This document shows positions 51,762-62,121 of a stretch of DNA of 64,000 bases, in pieces. The notes beneath the pieces are model-generated. The model was given only the letters and a program-made list of their open reading frames with translations, did no database searches and was not told the origin of the DNA. Position 1 is the first letter of the stretch. Each line of letters begins with the position of its first letter. The translations under genes were made by a program, and so were the position numbers. Origin of the DNA: Sphingorhabdus wooponensis (lineage in GTDB: Bacteria > Pseudomonadota > Alphaproteobacteria > Sphingomonadales > Sphingomonadaceae). The stretch spans positions 1,370,001 through 1,434,000 of the forward strand of contig NZ_RWJI01000001.1 of assembly GCF_003933235.1 (NCBI RefSeq), written 5' to 3'.

Positions 51762-53279
51762 TCATTCCGCGGCGATAAGCGTTTCGCTATCCGCATGATG
51801 ACTGCCCACAAAATGCGGCGCCGAAAACACCATGACGCCGTCATCAATGGGGTCTTGCGTCAGAATTTTCTTCTCTGCCGCGTAATTTTGCAAAACACGC
51901 CATGGGTGGCGATCGCCATTTTTTGGCAGCGTGTCGAAACTGCGCGCGAAATAGCCAGAGCTGAAATCAGTCACAAATGGCAATTTGGGCATGTCCGGAT
52001 CATCCAGAACCGGCGTTGCCACCAGAGCATTTTTGTCATCCATTTTCCATAACAAACGGCAGACATAATCGGCCACAATATCGGTCTTCAGCGTCCAAGA
52101 CGCGTTGATATATCCAAATACGCTGGCGAAGTTCGGGATGTCGTTGAACATCACGCCTTTATAATTGAAATGCTCGCCGAAATTGACCGCTTTCCCGTCT
52201 ACGCTGATCGCTGTCTTGCCCATGGTGACAAGGTTCAGGCCCGTTGCGGTGACGATGATATCGGATTCGATATGCTTACCCGACTTCAACTGGATACCAG
52301 TCTTCGTAAAATGGTCGATATGGTCTGTGACAACCTCGGCCTTGCCCTCGGTAATCGCCGTGAACATGTCGCTATCTGGGATCAGGCACAGACGTTGTTC
52401 CCATGGGCCATATTTGGGCACAAAATGGGTGTCGACATCCACCGACGCAGGCAAAGCCTCCCGCGCCATATTGACCAACCTCTCGCCTAGCTTTGCGGGG
52501 TTTCGCCGCGCATACCAATATGTAAAGCGCTGCATGTTGATATTGCGCCACCGCGTGAGCGCATAGGCCAGCTTTTCTGGCATAATCTTGCGCACAAATT
52601 TCGAGAATGGGTCAATGGCAGGCCGCGACACCATGTAGGTTGGCGAGCGTTGCAGCATGGTTACCTGCGCGCCTTGTTGCGCCATCACTGGGACAATCGT
52701 GACCGCCGTCGCACCGGAGCCGATGACCGTTACCTTCTTACCCGCATAATCCAAATCCTTGGGCCAATGCTGCGGATGGATGATTTGGCCGCCAAAGTCG
52801 CCTTCGCCCGCAAAATCGGGCTTATAGCCTTGATCATAATCATAATAGCCCGCGCACATGAACAAGAAGCGGGCGGCAAAATGCCGCTCTGCACCGCCAT
52901 CGACGGCCTTAGCCGTTATGTGCCAGCGGGCATCTGCGCTCGACCAATTGGCCGAGATAACCTTATGGCCAAAATGGATATGCGGCGAAATGCCATATTC
53001 GTCAGCGGTTTCATGGACATATTCATGAATGGACGGGCCATCCGCGATTGTTTTTTCATGCAACCATGGTTTGAAACGATAGCCCAAAGTGTGCATGTCG
53101 GAGTCCGACCGGATACCAGGATAACGGAACAAATCCCATGTCCCGCCCATATCGGCACGTTGTTCCACAATCGCGTAGCTTTTGTTCGGGCATTGCATGG
53201 TGAGATGCGCCGCAGCGCCAATACCGGACAGACCGGCACCCACAATTAAAACATCAATAGTCGTCTCAGCCTGCGCCAT
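51762..53279 (-). CDS. FAD-dependent Baeyer-Villiger-type monooxygenase
   Basis: 505 residues from the ATG at 53277-53279, with GGAGAGG four bases upstream. FAD site VLIVGAGLSGIGAAAHL near the start, NADPH site VTVIGSGATAVTIVPVMA in the middle, and between them FGGQIIHPQHWPKD, which matches the Baeyer-Villiger fingerprint FxGxxxHxxxWP. Such enzymes insert oxygen next to a carbonyl, turning ketones to esters. WDLFRYPGIRSDSDMHTLGY is typical of the group related to cyclohexanone and EthA-like monooxygenases. Substrate unknown; the gene stands alone. Confidence 0.92.
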   Translation of the reverse strand: MAQAETTIDVLIVGAGLSGIGAAAHLTMQCPNKSYAIVEQRADMGGTWDLFRYPGIRSDSDMHTLGYRFKPWLHEKTIADGPSIHEYVHETADEYGISPHIHFGHKVISANWSSADARWHITAKAVDGGAERHFAARFLFMCAGYYDYDQGYKPDFAGEGDFGGQIIHPQHWPKDLDYAGKKVTVIGSGATAVTIVPVMAQQGAQVTMLQRSPTYMVSRPAIDPFSKFVRKIMPEKLAYALTRWRNINMQRFTYWYARRNPAKLGERLVNMAREALPASVDVDTHFVPKYGPWEQRLCLIPDSDMFTAITEGKAEVVTDHIDHFTKTGIQLKSGKHIESDIIVTATGLNLVTMGKTAISVDGKAVNFGEHFNYKGVMFNDIPNFASVFGYINASWTLKTDIVADYVCRLLWKMDDKNALVATPVLDDPDMPKLPFVTDFSSGYFARSFDTLPKNGDRHPWRVLQNYAAEKKILTQDPIDDGVMVFSAPHFVGSHHADSETLIAAE

Positions 53280-53393
53280 ATGCCTCTCCATTTTACACGA
53301 AAATCTTACTGACATCGTTGCAAATTGCAACTGGCTTTCGTGTGGGGGAAAATGCCGCTACGGCAGTGGTGAACATAAAGGAAATAAGATCCC

Positions 53394-53705
53394 ATGAGCG
53401 ACAATATCGACGAAGAATATATCTATGACGAAGTGTCCGGCGAATGGATAAGCGCCGCCGACGCAAAAGCCGCGAGCGCACTGAATGACACGGTCGAAGT
53501 GCGTGATGCGGTTGGCAATCTGCTTGCCGATGGCGATCAAGTGACGTTGATTAAGGATCTGACGGTCAAAGGCGCGGGCCAGACTTTGAAACGCGGCACG
53601 TTAATCAAATCGATCCGGCTAACGGGCGACGCGCAAGAAATTGACTGCCGCTTTGATGGAATCAAGGGCCTTGTGTTGCGCGCGGAGTTCGTGCGGAAGC
53701 GCTGA
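53394..53705 (+). CDS. PhnA/YjdM C-terminal domain protein
   Basis: 103 residues. From about residue 33 the protein matches the PhnA (YjdM) domain: VRDAVGNLLADGDQVTLIKD, LTVKGAGQTLKRGTLIKSIR. The N-terminal zinc ribbon of full PhnA is replaced by an acidic stretch without Cys (EEYIYDEVSGEW). The link to phosphonate use is historical; function is unknown. Start at 53394 fits; only weak purine-rich sequence (AAAGGAAA) lies eight to fifteen bases before. Confidence 0.8.
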   Translation: MSDNIDEEYIYDEVSGEWISAADAKAASALNDTVEVRDAVGNLLADGDQVTLIKDLTVKGAGQTLKRGTLIKSIRLTGDAQEIDCRFDGIKGLVLRAEFVRKR

Positions 53706-53859
53706 TCGTCTATTCCAACTGCCCAGCCGTCACCGGAATATTCGCCTATCTTGAAATCGTACCGCGCAATTCCCAATTCGAATAATGCGGGCCGGGCCCC
53801 TCTGGTCGTTATATGACGGCGATGTCGGACCGCTTTATGAGTTCAAGAGGAGACCCGAT

Positions 53860-54165
53860 ATGAATGCAGCCGTTGGAATGCCTTGCCCTGTGTGCAAGGT
53901 AGCGTTGGTCATGAGCGACCGCCAAGGTGTCGAGATTGATTATTGCCCGCAATGTCGCGGTGTATGGCTGGATCGCGGGGAGCTGGATAAGATCATCGAA
54001 CGCAGCGCTGCTGCCGAAATGCCCACGCAACCCGCAGCTGCCCCGCAAGCGCCACCTCAAGGCGGCTTTGCTCCACAAGGCTATCCCATGCCGCACCAAG
54101 GCTATGGCCATGGCTACCCCTATAAAAAACGCCGAAAGTCGTTTCTCGAAGAACTGTTCGACTAA
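53860..54165 (+). CDS. TFIIB-type zinc-ribbon protein
   Basis: 101 residues from the ATG at 53860, which has AGAGGAG nine bases upstream. A zinc ribbon CPVCKVALVMSDRQGVEIDY with CPQCRGVWLDRGELDKI (four Cys) forms the first half, as in the zf-TFIIB small proteins (DUF 'YjdM-neighbour' type). The second half is Pro/Gln/Gly-rich (GFAPQGYPMPHQGYG) and ends in KKRRKSFLEELFD. The ribbon may bind nucleic acid; role unknown. Ends at the bidirectional terminator. Confidence 0.82.
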   Translation: MNAAVGMPCPVCKVALVMSDRQGVEIDYCPQCRGVWLDRGELDKIIERSAAAEMPTQPAAAPQAPPQGGFAPQGYPMPHQGYGHGYPYKKRRKSFLEELFD

Positions 54166-54182
54166 GGGTTTTTGCGCGACAC

Positions 54183-54218
54183 AAAAAAAGGGCCGCCTTT
54201 CGGCAGCCCTTTTTTTTC
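54183..54218. terminator. Bidirectional intrinsic terminator
   Basis: AAAAAAAGGGCCGCC and mostly complementary GGCAGCCCTTTTTTTT around a TTTC-containing loop: A and T tracts on either side of a GC stem serve both the zinc-ribbon gene and the convergent cold-shock gene. Confidence 0.85.
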
Positions 54219-54233
54219 GCATGACGCGGCTGA

Positions 54234-54443
54234 TTAATCAGCTGCGGACAGGTTGATGGCCGAAGCCTTACCGTTGCGGCCGATTTCGACTTCGAAATTT
54301 ACGCGCTGTTCTTTATCCAGCGTGTGCATGCCAGCTGCCTGAACAGCCGAGATGTGCACGAAGCTGTCATCACCGCCGCCATCAGGCGCGATAAAGCCAT
54401 AACCTTTGTCTGCATTGAAAAATTTTACGGTGCCTACTGGCAT
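54234..54443 (-). CDS. Cold-shock protein, CspA family
   Basis: 69 residues, single cold-shock domain. RNA-binding motifs RNP1 KGYGFI and RNP2 FVHIS are intact. Binds single-stranded RNA or DNA as a chaperone. AAAGGAA lies seven bases before the ATG. About 200 bases upstream are free of genes, leaving room for the long, folding leader typical of temperature-regulated csp genes; which member (cold-induced or constitutive) is not decidable. Confidence 0.95.
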   Translation of the reverse strand: MPVGTVKFFNADKGYGFIAPDGGGDDSFVHISAVQAAGMHTLDKEQRVNFEVEIGRNGKASAINLSAAD

Positions 54444-54641
54444 AATATGTTCCTTTCACGAAACAGGTGACCACCGGACAACAGCGCCAGGTGGGTAGCC
54501 AAGTCGTGGTAGGGAAAAACGTTGCCCGCTCCGATCTTGTGACCGGTGACGCGCCTCAAAAATCCGTCGCGTTCGACGATAGCGTATTATGCGTATACGC
54601 TTATTTTAGCTGATGTGCAAACTAGAAGCGAAAATAACGAC

Positions 54642-54977
54642 TTATTCCCGCTCAGCGCCGTTTTCGGGCATCTGCGCCGCACGCGTGCCGCTGAGCCGTT
54701 TCCGGTTGGCGACCACGCTTTTGGAATAATGCGCGATGCTCGCGCTGACGATCGCCTCGGGGTTACTCCCCAACTTTCCGTTCAACAGGTCACAACCAAG
54801 CTGTATGTTCGCCGCGACCTTTTCCGTCACCATGCGCTCCGCCTCGCGCACCGCCGCTGGCCCGCCTTGGGCTAAACTGCCAATGCGCATCGCGATCACC
54901 ATGTTCGACTCCGCCGCAAGCGCCCAAGCGTCCATGCTGATGTCGAACCAGTTGGGTTTTTTCGGTGTCGCGGTCAT
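54642..54977 (-). CDS. Hypothetical helical protein, possibly phasin-like
   Basis: 111 residues, predicted almost all helix: WFDISMDAWALAAESNMVIA, then EAERMVTEKVAANIQL and VSASIAHYSKSVVANRKRLS. No Cys, no signal peptide, amphipathic pattern. The repeated VxAN / AxxxV spacing recalls phasins that coat polyhydroxyalkanoate granules, but I cannot assign a family. It is upstream of the cold-shock gene on the same strand, 198 bases away, so probably independent. Confidence 0.65.
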   Translation of the reverse strand: MTATPKKPNWFDISMDAWALAAESNMVIAMRIGSLAQGGPAAVREAERMVTEKVAANIQLGCDLLNGKLGSNPEAIVSASIAHYSKSVVANRKRLSGTRAAQMPENGAERE

Positions 54978-55055
54978 GCCCCAACCCTAACCCGCGCCGC
55001 CAAAATGTCACGCAGGAATAACGCCGCACCGTCCGGCGCGCTTTTCACCCGAAGC

Positions 55056-55613
55056 TTAGCCCCCGACCCGCGTTAGCCGCGTACGGTTGCGCGTTATCCA
55101 TTCGGACATATTGTCATCCTGAAAATCCACTTGCTTGACGGTTTCAATCTTGTTGCCATCGCGTGTGGTAGTGAGACGAAGAATGGCAGGGCGATTATCA
55201 TCCTTACCGAGCGCTTCCTCGACCATCGTCCAATGCGTGGCATCGGTCGCTGCCCCGTCCATACGCACAGTGTAGGTAAAGACCTCCACTGGACGCGCCT
55301 TACGAAACGTGCCGGTGGTGATGGTACCAGCCATAGGGTCAAACAGTTCGACCGACGTAATCCTTATATTACCGACTTTTGGACCATCGTCGAAATCGGA
55401 TTTTCGGATCATGGTCACGCCGTCGCCCTGATCCTCAACCACCGTTGTAACGGGAATGCCGAACCATTTATTCGCGCTATAATCGAGATATTCAAGGTTA
55501 CCCTCCCAACTGCCAGCAGTCGAAGCGCGCGCGGCAGCAACGTCCACCAGCGCAGCCTGTGCAAACGCAGGCGTGGCAATGATGCAGAGGAGCAAGGAGG
55601 CAAAATGTCGCAT
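55056..55613 (-). CDS. Secreted hypothetical protein
   Basis: 185 residues from the ATG at 55611-55613; the longer frame to 55778 has an unlikely Cys-rich start and no ribosome site. Signal peptide LLLCIIATPAFAQA ends near residue 20. The mature part has GSWEGNLEYLDYSANKWFGI and VEVFTYTVRMDG, suggesting a beta-sandwich or lipocalin-like fold used for small ligands, which I infer from alternating pattern only. No family recognised. Divergent from the Stealth gene; the 212 bases between them show no clear element. Confidence 0.7.
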   Translation of the reverse strand: MRHFASLLLCIIATPAFAQAALVDVAAARASTAGSWEGNLEYLDYSANKWFGIPVTTVVEDQGDGVTMIRKSDFDDGPKVGNIRITSVELFDPMAGTITTGTFRKARPVEVFTYTVRMDGAATDATHWTMVEEALGKDDNRPAILRLTTTRDGNKIETVKQVDFQDDNMSEWITRNRTRLTRVGG

Positions 55614-55825
55614 ATTGATGAGTCCCCGTTGAAGGTTGCAGCAATTGCAAAGAATTATCGCATTCCGATGTAAGACGATAGAGCAATTTACGCGCACGAG
55701 ATGATACATTTCAATGAAAATGAAGGAATTACGCTGATATTCGTCCAAACCCGACCAACTTTCCATTTCCCTAATCATGCATCAAATTGTAACGCGCTGC
55801 CAATTAATGATTGCAGGGTGCCGTG

Positions 55826-56794
55826 ATGTTTGAAGTGGATGCGGTTATCACCTGGGTGGACGGGGCAGATCCTGCGCTAGCATTGAACCGCGATTATCAT
55901 CTGGCAAAGGCGAATGCATTAGCTTTAGCTGGGGCGACAGCGCCGTTGCATGACAATGGCACCAACCCCCATCGGTGGCTGTGCAGTGATGAGCTGAATT
56001 ATTGCGTACGTTCAATTGCGAACAACGCGCCGTGGGTGCGGCGGATATGGATTGTTACCGACAACCAGACCCCAGAAATCATGCCGCTTCCCCCCGAAAC
56101 CGCCGCGAAGATCAGCATTGTTGACCATCGGGAGATTTTTGCTGGATATGCGGATGCGTTGCCAACGTTCAATTCGCTGTCGATTGAAACGATGCTGTGG
56201 CGCATTGAGGGGATCGCCGAACATTTCCTCTATTTCAACGATGACGTATTTTTAACCGCGCCCGTCACACCGTCGGATTTCTTTGCGCGCAATGGCCCTG
56301 TGCTGCGCGGCAAATGGACCGATCATAGTGACCTTGCCGCAAGCGGCGCTGCCCGTGATGAAGCCAGCCTGCTGAACCATTTTAACCAGATCAACGCTGC
56401 GCAGATGATCGGCTATACCGCTGATCACGTCTTCGAAAGCGCGCATGTCGTGCACCCCATGCTGCGTTCGGTGATGGCCGAATTGTTCGACACGTTCCAC
56501 GACGCGTTCATCCGCAACGCAAGCTATCGTTTTCGTGATGCGGGGCAGTTCCTGCCGCAAAGCCTGCATAACCATGCCTGCTTGGCAGACGGGAGCGCCG
56601 CGATTTTGGACACGCGCGATTACCTACACATCGCGGTCGGCGCGATTGACGATTGGTCTGCCGCGGATATCAGCGGGTATTTACGCGGCACCGCGCGCGA
56701 TGCGATCAAATTCCTATGCGTCAACGACTTGCCAGAGGTGGAGCGCAGCTTCCCCGATGCACGGGCATGGATTGAGGAAGCGATTGCCCGTTAG
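55826..56794 (+). CDS. Stealth-family sugar-phosphate transferase
   Basis: 322 residues from the ATG at 55826 (AGGG eight bases upstream). Stealth proteins transfer hexose-1-phosphate from a UDP-sugar, as in capsule polymers, and resemble the eukaryotic GlcNAc-1-phosphotransferase. CR1 is VDAVITWVDGADP; CR2 spans WLCSDELNYCVRSIANNAPW, RRIWIVTDNQTP and LSIETMLWRI with the acidic FLYFNDDVFLT; CR3 AHVVHPMLRSVMAELFD. No other capsule genes are in the window, so the acceptor is unknown. Confidence 0.88.
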   Translation: MFEVDAVITWVDGADPALALNRDYHLAKANALALAGATAPLHDNGTNPHRWLCSDELNYCVRSIANNAPWVRRIWIVTDNQTPEIMPLPPETAAKISIVDHREIFAGYADALPTFNSLSIETMLWRIEGIAEHFLYFNDDVFLTAPVTPSDFFARNGPVLRGKWTDHSDLAASGAARDEASLLNHFNQINAAQMIGYTADHVFESAHVVHPMLRSVMAELFDTFHDAFIRNASYRFRDAGQFLPQSLHNHACLADGSAAILDTRDYLHIAVGAIDDWSAADISGYLRGTARDAIKFLCVNDLPEVERSFPDARAWIEEAIAR

Positions 56795-56830
56795 GCGCGC
56801 GGCTAAATTGGTCTAAAGACCCGAACCGAC

Positions 56831-57316
56831 ATGACTAACCATAACCCCGATCCCTTGGCCAGCACCCCACCGCCCCGCATATTGGTTGATGCCGATGCGT
56901 GCCCCGTGAAGGACGAGATTTACAAGGTCGCGTATCGCCGCAATGTGGCAGTGGTTCTGGTCAGCAATGCCCGCTTTCGTATGCCCGACCATCCGTTGAT
57001 CACAAGGGTTGTCGTGTCGGACAGTTTCGACGCTGCCGATGACTGGATTGCGGAGCAAGTGGGCACGCGCAGCGTCGTGATAACCGCCGACATATTGCTT
57101 GCAGACCGGTGCCTGAAGGCAGGCGCGGTCGTCATCGGCAACAATGGCAAACCGTTCACCAGCGCCTCCATCGGCGGCGCAATCGCCACCCGAGCGATCA
57201 TGGCCGACCTGCGCGCCGGAATGGACGGGGTTGGCGGGGGACCGCCGCCCTTTACCAAAGCCGACCGGTCAAGGTTTTTGCAGGCGCTGGATGAGGCGTT
57301 GGTTAGGATGGGGTGA
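56831..57316 (+). CDS. YaiI/YqxD family (DUF188) protein
   Basis: 161 residues. ILVDADACPVKDEIYKVAYR, a PIN-like/NYN acidic start, then VVSDSFDAADDWIAEQ and GNNGKPFTSASIGGAIATRA, all as in YaiI. The Asp residues suggest a metal-dependent nuclease-like fold, but the function is unproven. Stands 36 bases after the Stealth gene and may be co-transcribed. It is the last gene of normal composition before the cassette at 57377. Confidence 0.9.
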   Translation: MTNHNPDPLASTPPPRILVDADACPVKDEIYKVAYRRNVAVVLVSNARFRMPDHPLITRVVVSDSFDAADDWIAEQVGTRSVVITADILLADRCLKAGAVVIGNNGKPFTSASIGGAIATRAIMADLRAGMDGVGGGPPPFTKADRSRFLQALDEALVRMG

Positions 57317-57376
57317 GGTCGGCGGCTAATTAGTATCGTGTCCCAGGACTTCAGGTCCTCAGAATTCAAACGTAAC

Positions 57377-58333
57377 TCACTCGTTGTTATATTCATCTTC
57401 GTGATATTCACGAATTAGCTTGTCAATATCGACGTGCTCCTCTGGAACAATGCCGAAAAATTCTATTGGGTCTTCTTCTTCCATTGTGACGAAAGCTTTG
57501 CCCATCCCGGCGTGCAAAAGTTCCTGATAGCCATCAAGCTTAAGAGCGCAGACCGCACATCGGAAAGCATTAGGAAGCGCCCTTACTTCTCGTACGATTG
57601 TACCGTCATCCTCATCAATTTTGATCGGCCCGCGGTTTAGTGACTCGCCGGACAAGGCTCCCTTAAATCCACAAGAAGGACAATCTATTGCTTCACGAAG
57701 CGTGCCTGCTTTTACCCACGATTGAACAACTTCTTTGGCCTTTTCCGTACGTTCGGACTTCGCGTCGCCATCAATTTTATCGAATGCTTTTTTGGCGGAT
57801 GATATCCGTTCTTTCACTTCTTTTAAAAGGTGTTCGTGCCTGTCCTTCAGCATTCCCTCGGCAACTTTAGCGTGCTGTTTCCCCAAAAAATCTTCGAAGC
57901 TAAGCCCCATATGATTGAGGAGGACACTGAACACCTCGTATGTCTGAGGCAGCCAAGTAGAATTCTCAATACCCTCAAACGCAGCCTCACCACTATGAAG
58001 CTCTTTATTTCGCCTGTCAGCCAATAACAAACAGTGGCCTGACATTTGATCGGTAAAGTCTTCGATAAAAACAGAGCATCGAGCAAATACAGCTTTCGCT
58101 GCCACAGATTTCGGATTCGCTTTTGGATTGATGCCAAATGAATAATGAATATTCCCCTCCTGAGACGGGTCAGCGAGCAGAACAGGATGAATTTTTGCGA
58201 GAGCCGCGCGACCGAGTAATTCTATGCATAAGCTCATCCAAAAGCCAAATAATGCAGATTCAAAATCTTCATTATTTGCTCTTTCAGCATACAATTTTGC
58301 CTTCCCTAGCAACTCGTCCGTAGACCAACTCAT
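57377..58333 (-). CDS. HEPN-like protein with zinc ribbon, unknown function
   Basis: 318 residues from the ATG at 58331-58333, which has GGGGAT close upstream; the extension to 58432 would overlap the upstream gene out of frame. N-terminal ~150 residues are helical, with R108-x4-H113 in DRRNKELHSGEA, the active-site pattern of HEPN ribonucleases, and ALFGFWMSLCIELLGRAALA resembling DUF4145-type HEPN starts. A charged coiled coil (about 155-200) leads to a zinc ribbon Cys218-x2-Cys221 (CPSCGFKG) and Cys259-x2-Cys262 (CAVCAL), then an acidic tail. ATGA overlap with the upstream oxygenase gene. Three lines from 57781 have 84 G+C of 180 bases, low for this window. A nuclease toxin or defence effector is an inference. 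Confidence 0.7.
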   Translation of the reverse strand: MSWSTDELLGKAKLYAERANNEDFESALFGFWMSLCIELLGRAALAKIHPVLLADPSQEGNIHYSFGINPKANPKSVAAKAVFARCSVFIEDFTDQMSGHCLLLADRRNKELHSGEAAFEGIENSTWLPQTYEVFSVLLNHMGLSFEDFLGKQHAKVAEGMLKDRHEHLLKEVKERISSAKKAFDKIDGDAKSERTEKAKEVVQSWVKAGTLREAIDCPSCGFKGALSGESLNRGPIKIDEDDGTIVREVRALPNAFRCAVCALKLDGYQELLHAGMGKAFVTMEEEDPIEFFGIVPEEHVDIDKLIREYHEDEYNNE

Positions 58334-58944
58334 CGTATCCCCCAATAGCTTCGCCGTAGTCGGCGATTTTTTGCAAAGTTTGCGCCTTTGCCTCTGCCGT
58401 GAAGCGCACGCCAATTGTCTATAATAAGCCAATCGCCTGTATTTAGAACAACTGAATTATGTGTTGCACCACTTTCGAGAACTTCAGCAGCTAGTTCTAT
58501 CGAATTCTCGATTGAAGGGTTTTTCATACAGCCTGGATCAAAGCGCAAGCGCCATGTGCCCTCGTTAGACTTCGCCAGAATTTGACAGTAAAATCGTCGA
58601 TTTGGACCACGGTTCGCTATCCAGCCCGGATGAGTGAGCACGGGAGGTGGATTTACTTTCAAACTCTCTAGGTCGGGTATCAGAATTTCGGTGGCGCAGG
58701 GATTGTCACCGCCTTCGAGACATTCCAGAAGTACAAATTGCGCAGGTTTGGCAATGTGCGCTTGATCAGTATGTAGGGGCTGACGATCAAAACCAGTAAT
58801 GGCAGATAGTGATCGTCGCGGCGCATCTTCCCGTGATTGAGGCCTTACGATTTGCGGTAAACCTTCGATCTGCAAACTAGACTTTAGAATTTGCAAAGAC
58901 TTGGAGACATCTAGTGGTGCCAAAGACGTATCCTGAGAACTCAA
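58330..58944 (-). CDS. TauD/TfdA-like Fe(II)/2-oxoglutarate-dependent oxygenase (short)
   Basis: 204 residues from a TTG at 58942-58944. Iron ligands: His58 and Asp60 in LHTDQAHIAKP, and His182 in NWRALHGRGKG; the 2-oxoglutarate Arg lies in RRLRRSYWG. So the site is complete. TauD-type proteins usually have 270-300 residues; this lacks about 60 at the N-terminus. The reading frame stays open upstream to about 59020 without ATG, GTG or TTG, and the translated part (PTDNLIPRLFKRGW) looks protein-like, so the true start is unsure. Its end overlaps the HEPN-like gene by ATGA. Substrate unknown; context suggests modification linked to that partner. Confidence 0.7.
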   Translation of the reverse strand: MSSQDTSLAPLDVSKSLQILKSSLQIEGLPQIVRPQSREDAPRRSLSAITGFDRQPLHTDQAHIAKPAQFVLLECLEGGDNPCATEILIPDLESLKVNPPPVLTHPGWIANRGPNRRFYCQILAKSNEGTWRLRFDPGCMKNPSIENSIELAAEVLESGATHNSVVLNTGDWLIIDNWRALHGRGKGANFAKNRRLRRSYWGIR

Positions 58945-59066
58945 CCACCCCCGCTTAAATAGACGCGGAATGAGATTGTCAGTCGGCGAATAAATAGCCG
59001 TTCCCCCTAGAATTTGTTATGAAAGCTATTCAAACAACCGAGCTTGTTCACGCTTTGGCACGCCCA

Positions 59067-61100
<2,034 letters not shown>

Positions 61101-61175
61101 TAGAAAAGAGATAGCCGAGACGGCGGAGCCCGTCCAGTAGGTTGCCGATAAACGCACTCTAGCGAAGCGCCGTCC

Positions 61176-62045
61176 TCAAAAAGTATAGCTGACGCCGCCC
61201 GCCATGAACCATTGGTTCGCGTCGCCGCGTAGCGATGTTACAGGTGAACGTGCGGCATCATTGGTTAGCCGCGCATAGTTTACGAAAGCATAGATTGCCC
61301 AACCGCCATCGCGCGCGTCACCTGATAAATCAACCGCGCCAAGCAAGCTTGCCCCATAGCTTTTCCAGCCGCCTTTGGCGTCAAATACCGGCAGGCCGCT
61401 CGCAATGCTACCTGCTTGATCGATGCTGAAATAGGTGTCGGCATAATTCCCATCAACATGGGTGGCCGACAGGCTGAAGCTGGTAAATATCGCCATCGAC
61501 AATGGCGTTGCATAGCTGACGCTTGGACTGATGATGCGGCCCTTATGGGCGCCCGCGACATCCCATTGGATGTCCGTTGACAAAGATACGCTATCGAAGG
61601 GATGCAATATTTTGGAGAAAGACACGCCCGCAGTCGCGCCAACCTCAATCGCCACATCTTCCTTGCCCAGCAAGCGGACGACGGAGTCTTTGATATCATT
61701 GTTGCGGTCCATGCGGAAACGCACCAGGGGGCCTGCGAGGAATTTCACATCCTTGCCGCTGTTACCATCGGCAATAAGGTCAACATAAAGCCCCGGACCA
61801 CGCGCACCAAAGTCGATGCCTTCGACGCTACCTTGAACAAGCGGCGCGGGGAAAAGGTCATATTGGTCAGAGCCATCATAGCTGGGACTTATACCTGCAC
61901 CAAAGCCAACCGTTACCCAGTCACCTGCAAATACGCTGCGATTGGGGCGTTCGGTCTCTGGCGCTTCACGATCTTGGGCAAAGGCAGGTGCACACAGCAC
62001 GACACTGGCGCACCAAATGGCAACACAGCTTTTAAAAACGCTCAT
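61176..62045 (-). CDS. MipA/OmpV family outer-membrane protein
   Basis: 289 residues. Signal peptide SVVLCAPAFAQ cleaved near residue 24; GGGGAG seven bases before the ATG. Alternating strands end in GGVSYTF, the C-terminal aromatic typical of outer-membrane barrels; VTVGFGAGISPSYDGSDQY and FPAPLVQGSVEGIDFGARGP match the MipA/OmpV family, which has been linked to MltA scaffolding and outer-membrane porin roles. Specific role here unknown. Confidence 0.9.
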   Translation of the reverse strand: MSVFKSCVAIWCASVVLCAPAFAQDREAPETERPNRSVFAGDWVTVGFGAGISPSYDGSDQYDLFPAPLVQGSVEGIDFGARGPGLYVDLIADGNSGKDVKFLAGPLVRFRMDRNNDIKDSVVRLLGKEDVAIEVGATAGVSFSKILHPFDSVSLSTDIQWDVAGAHKGRIISPSVSYATPLSMAIFTSFSLSATHVDGNYADTYFSIDQAGSIASGLPVFDAKGGWKSYGASLLGAVDLSGDARDGGWAIYAFVNYARLTNDAARSPVTSLRGDANQWFMAGGVSYTF

Positions 62046-62121
62046 GAAATGCTCCCCTTGAATCAGATATGGGAACGCCCCGAATGTTCAATTGGTTCCA
62101 GCTATATCATAGCAAAGCGGT

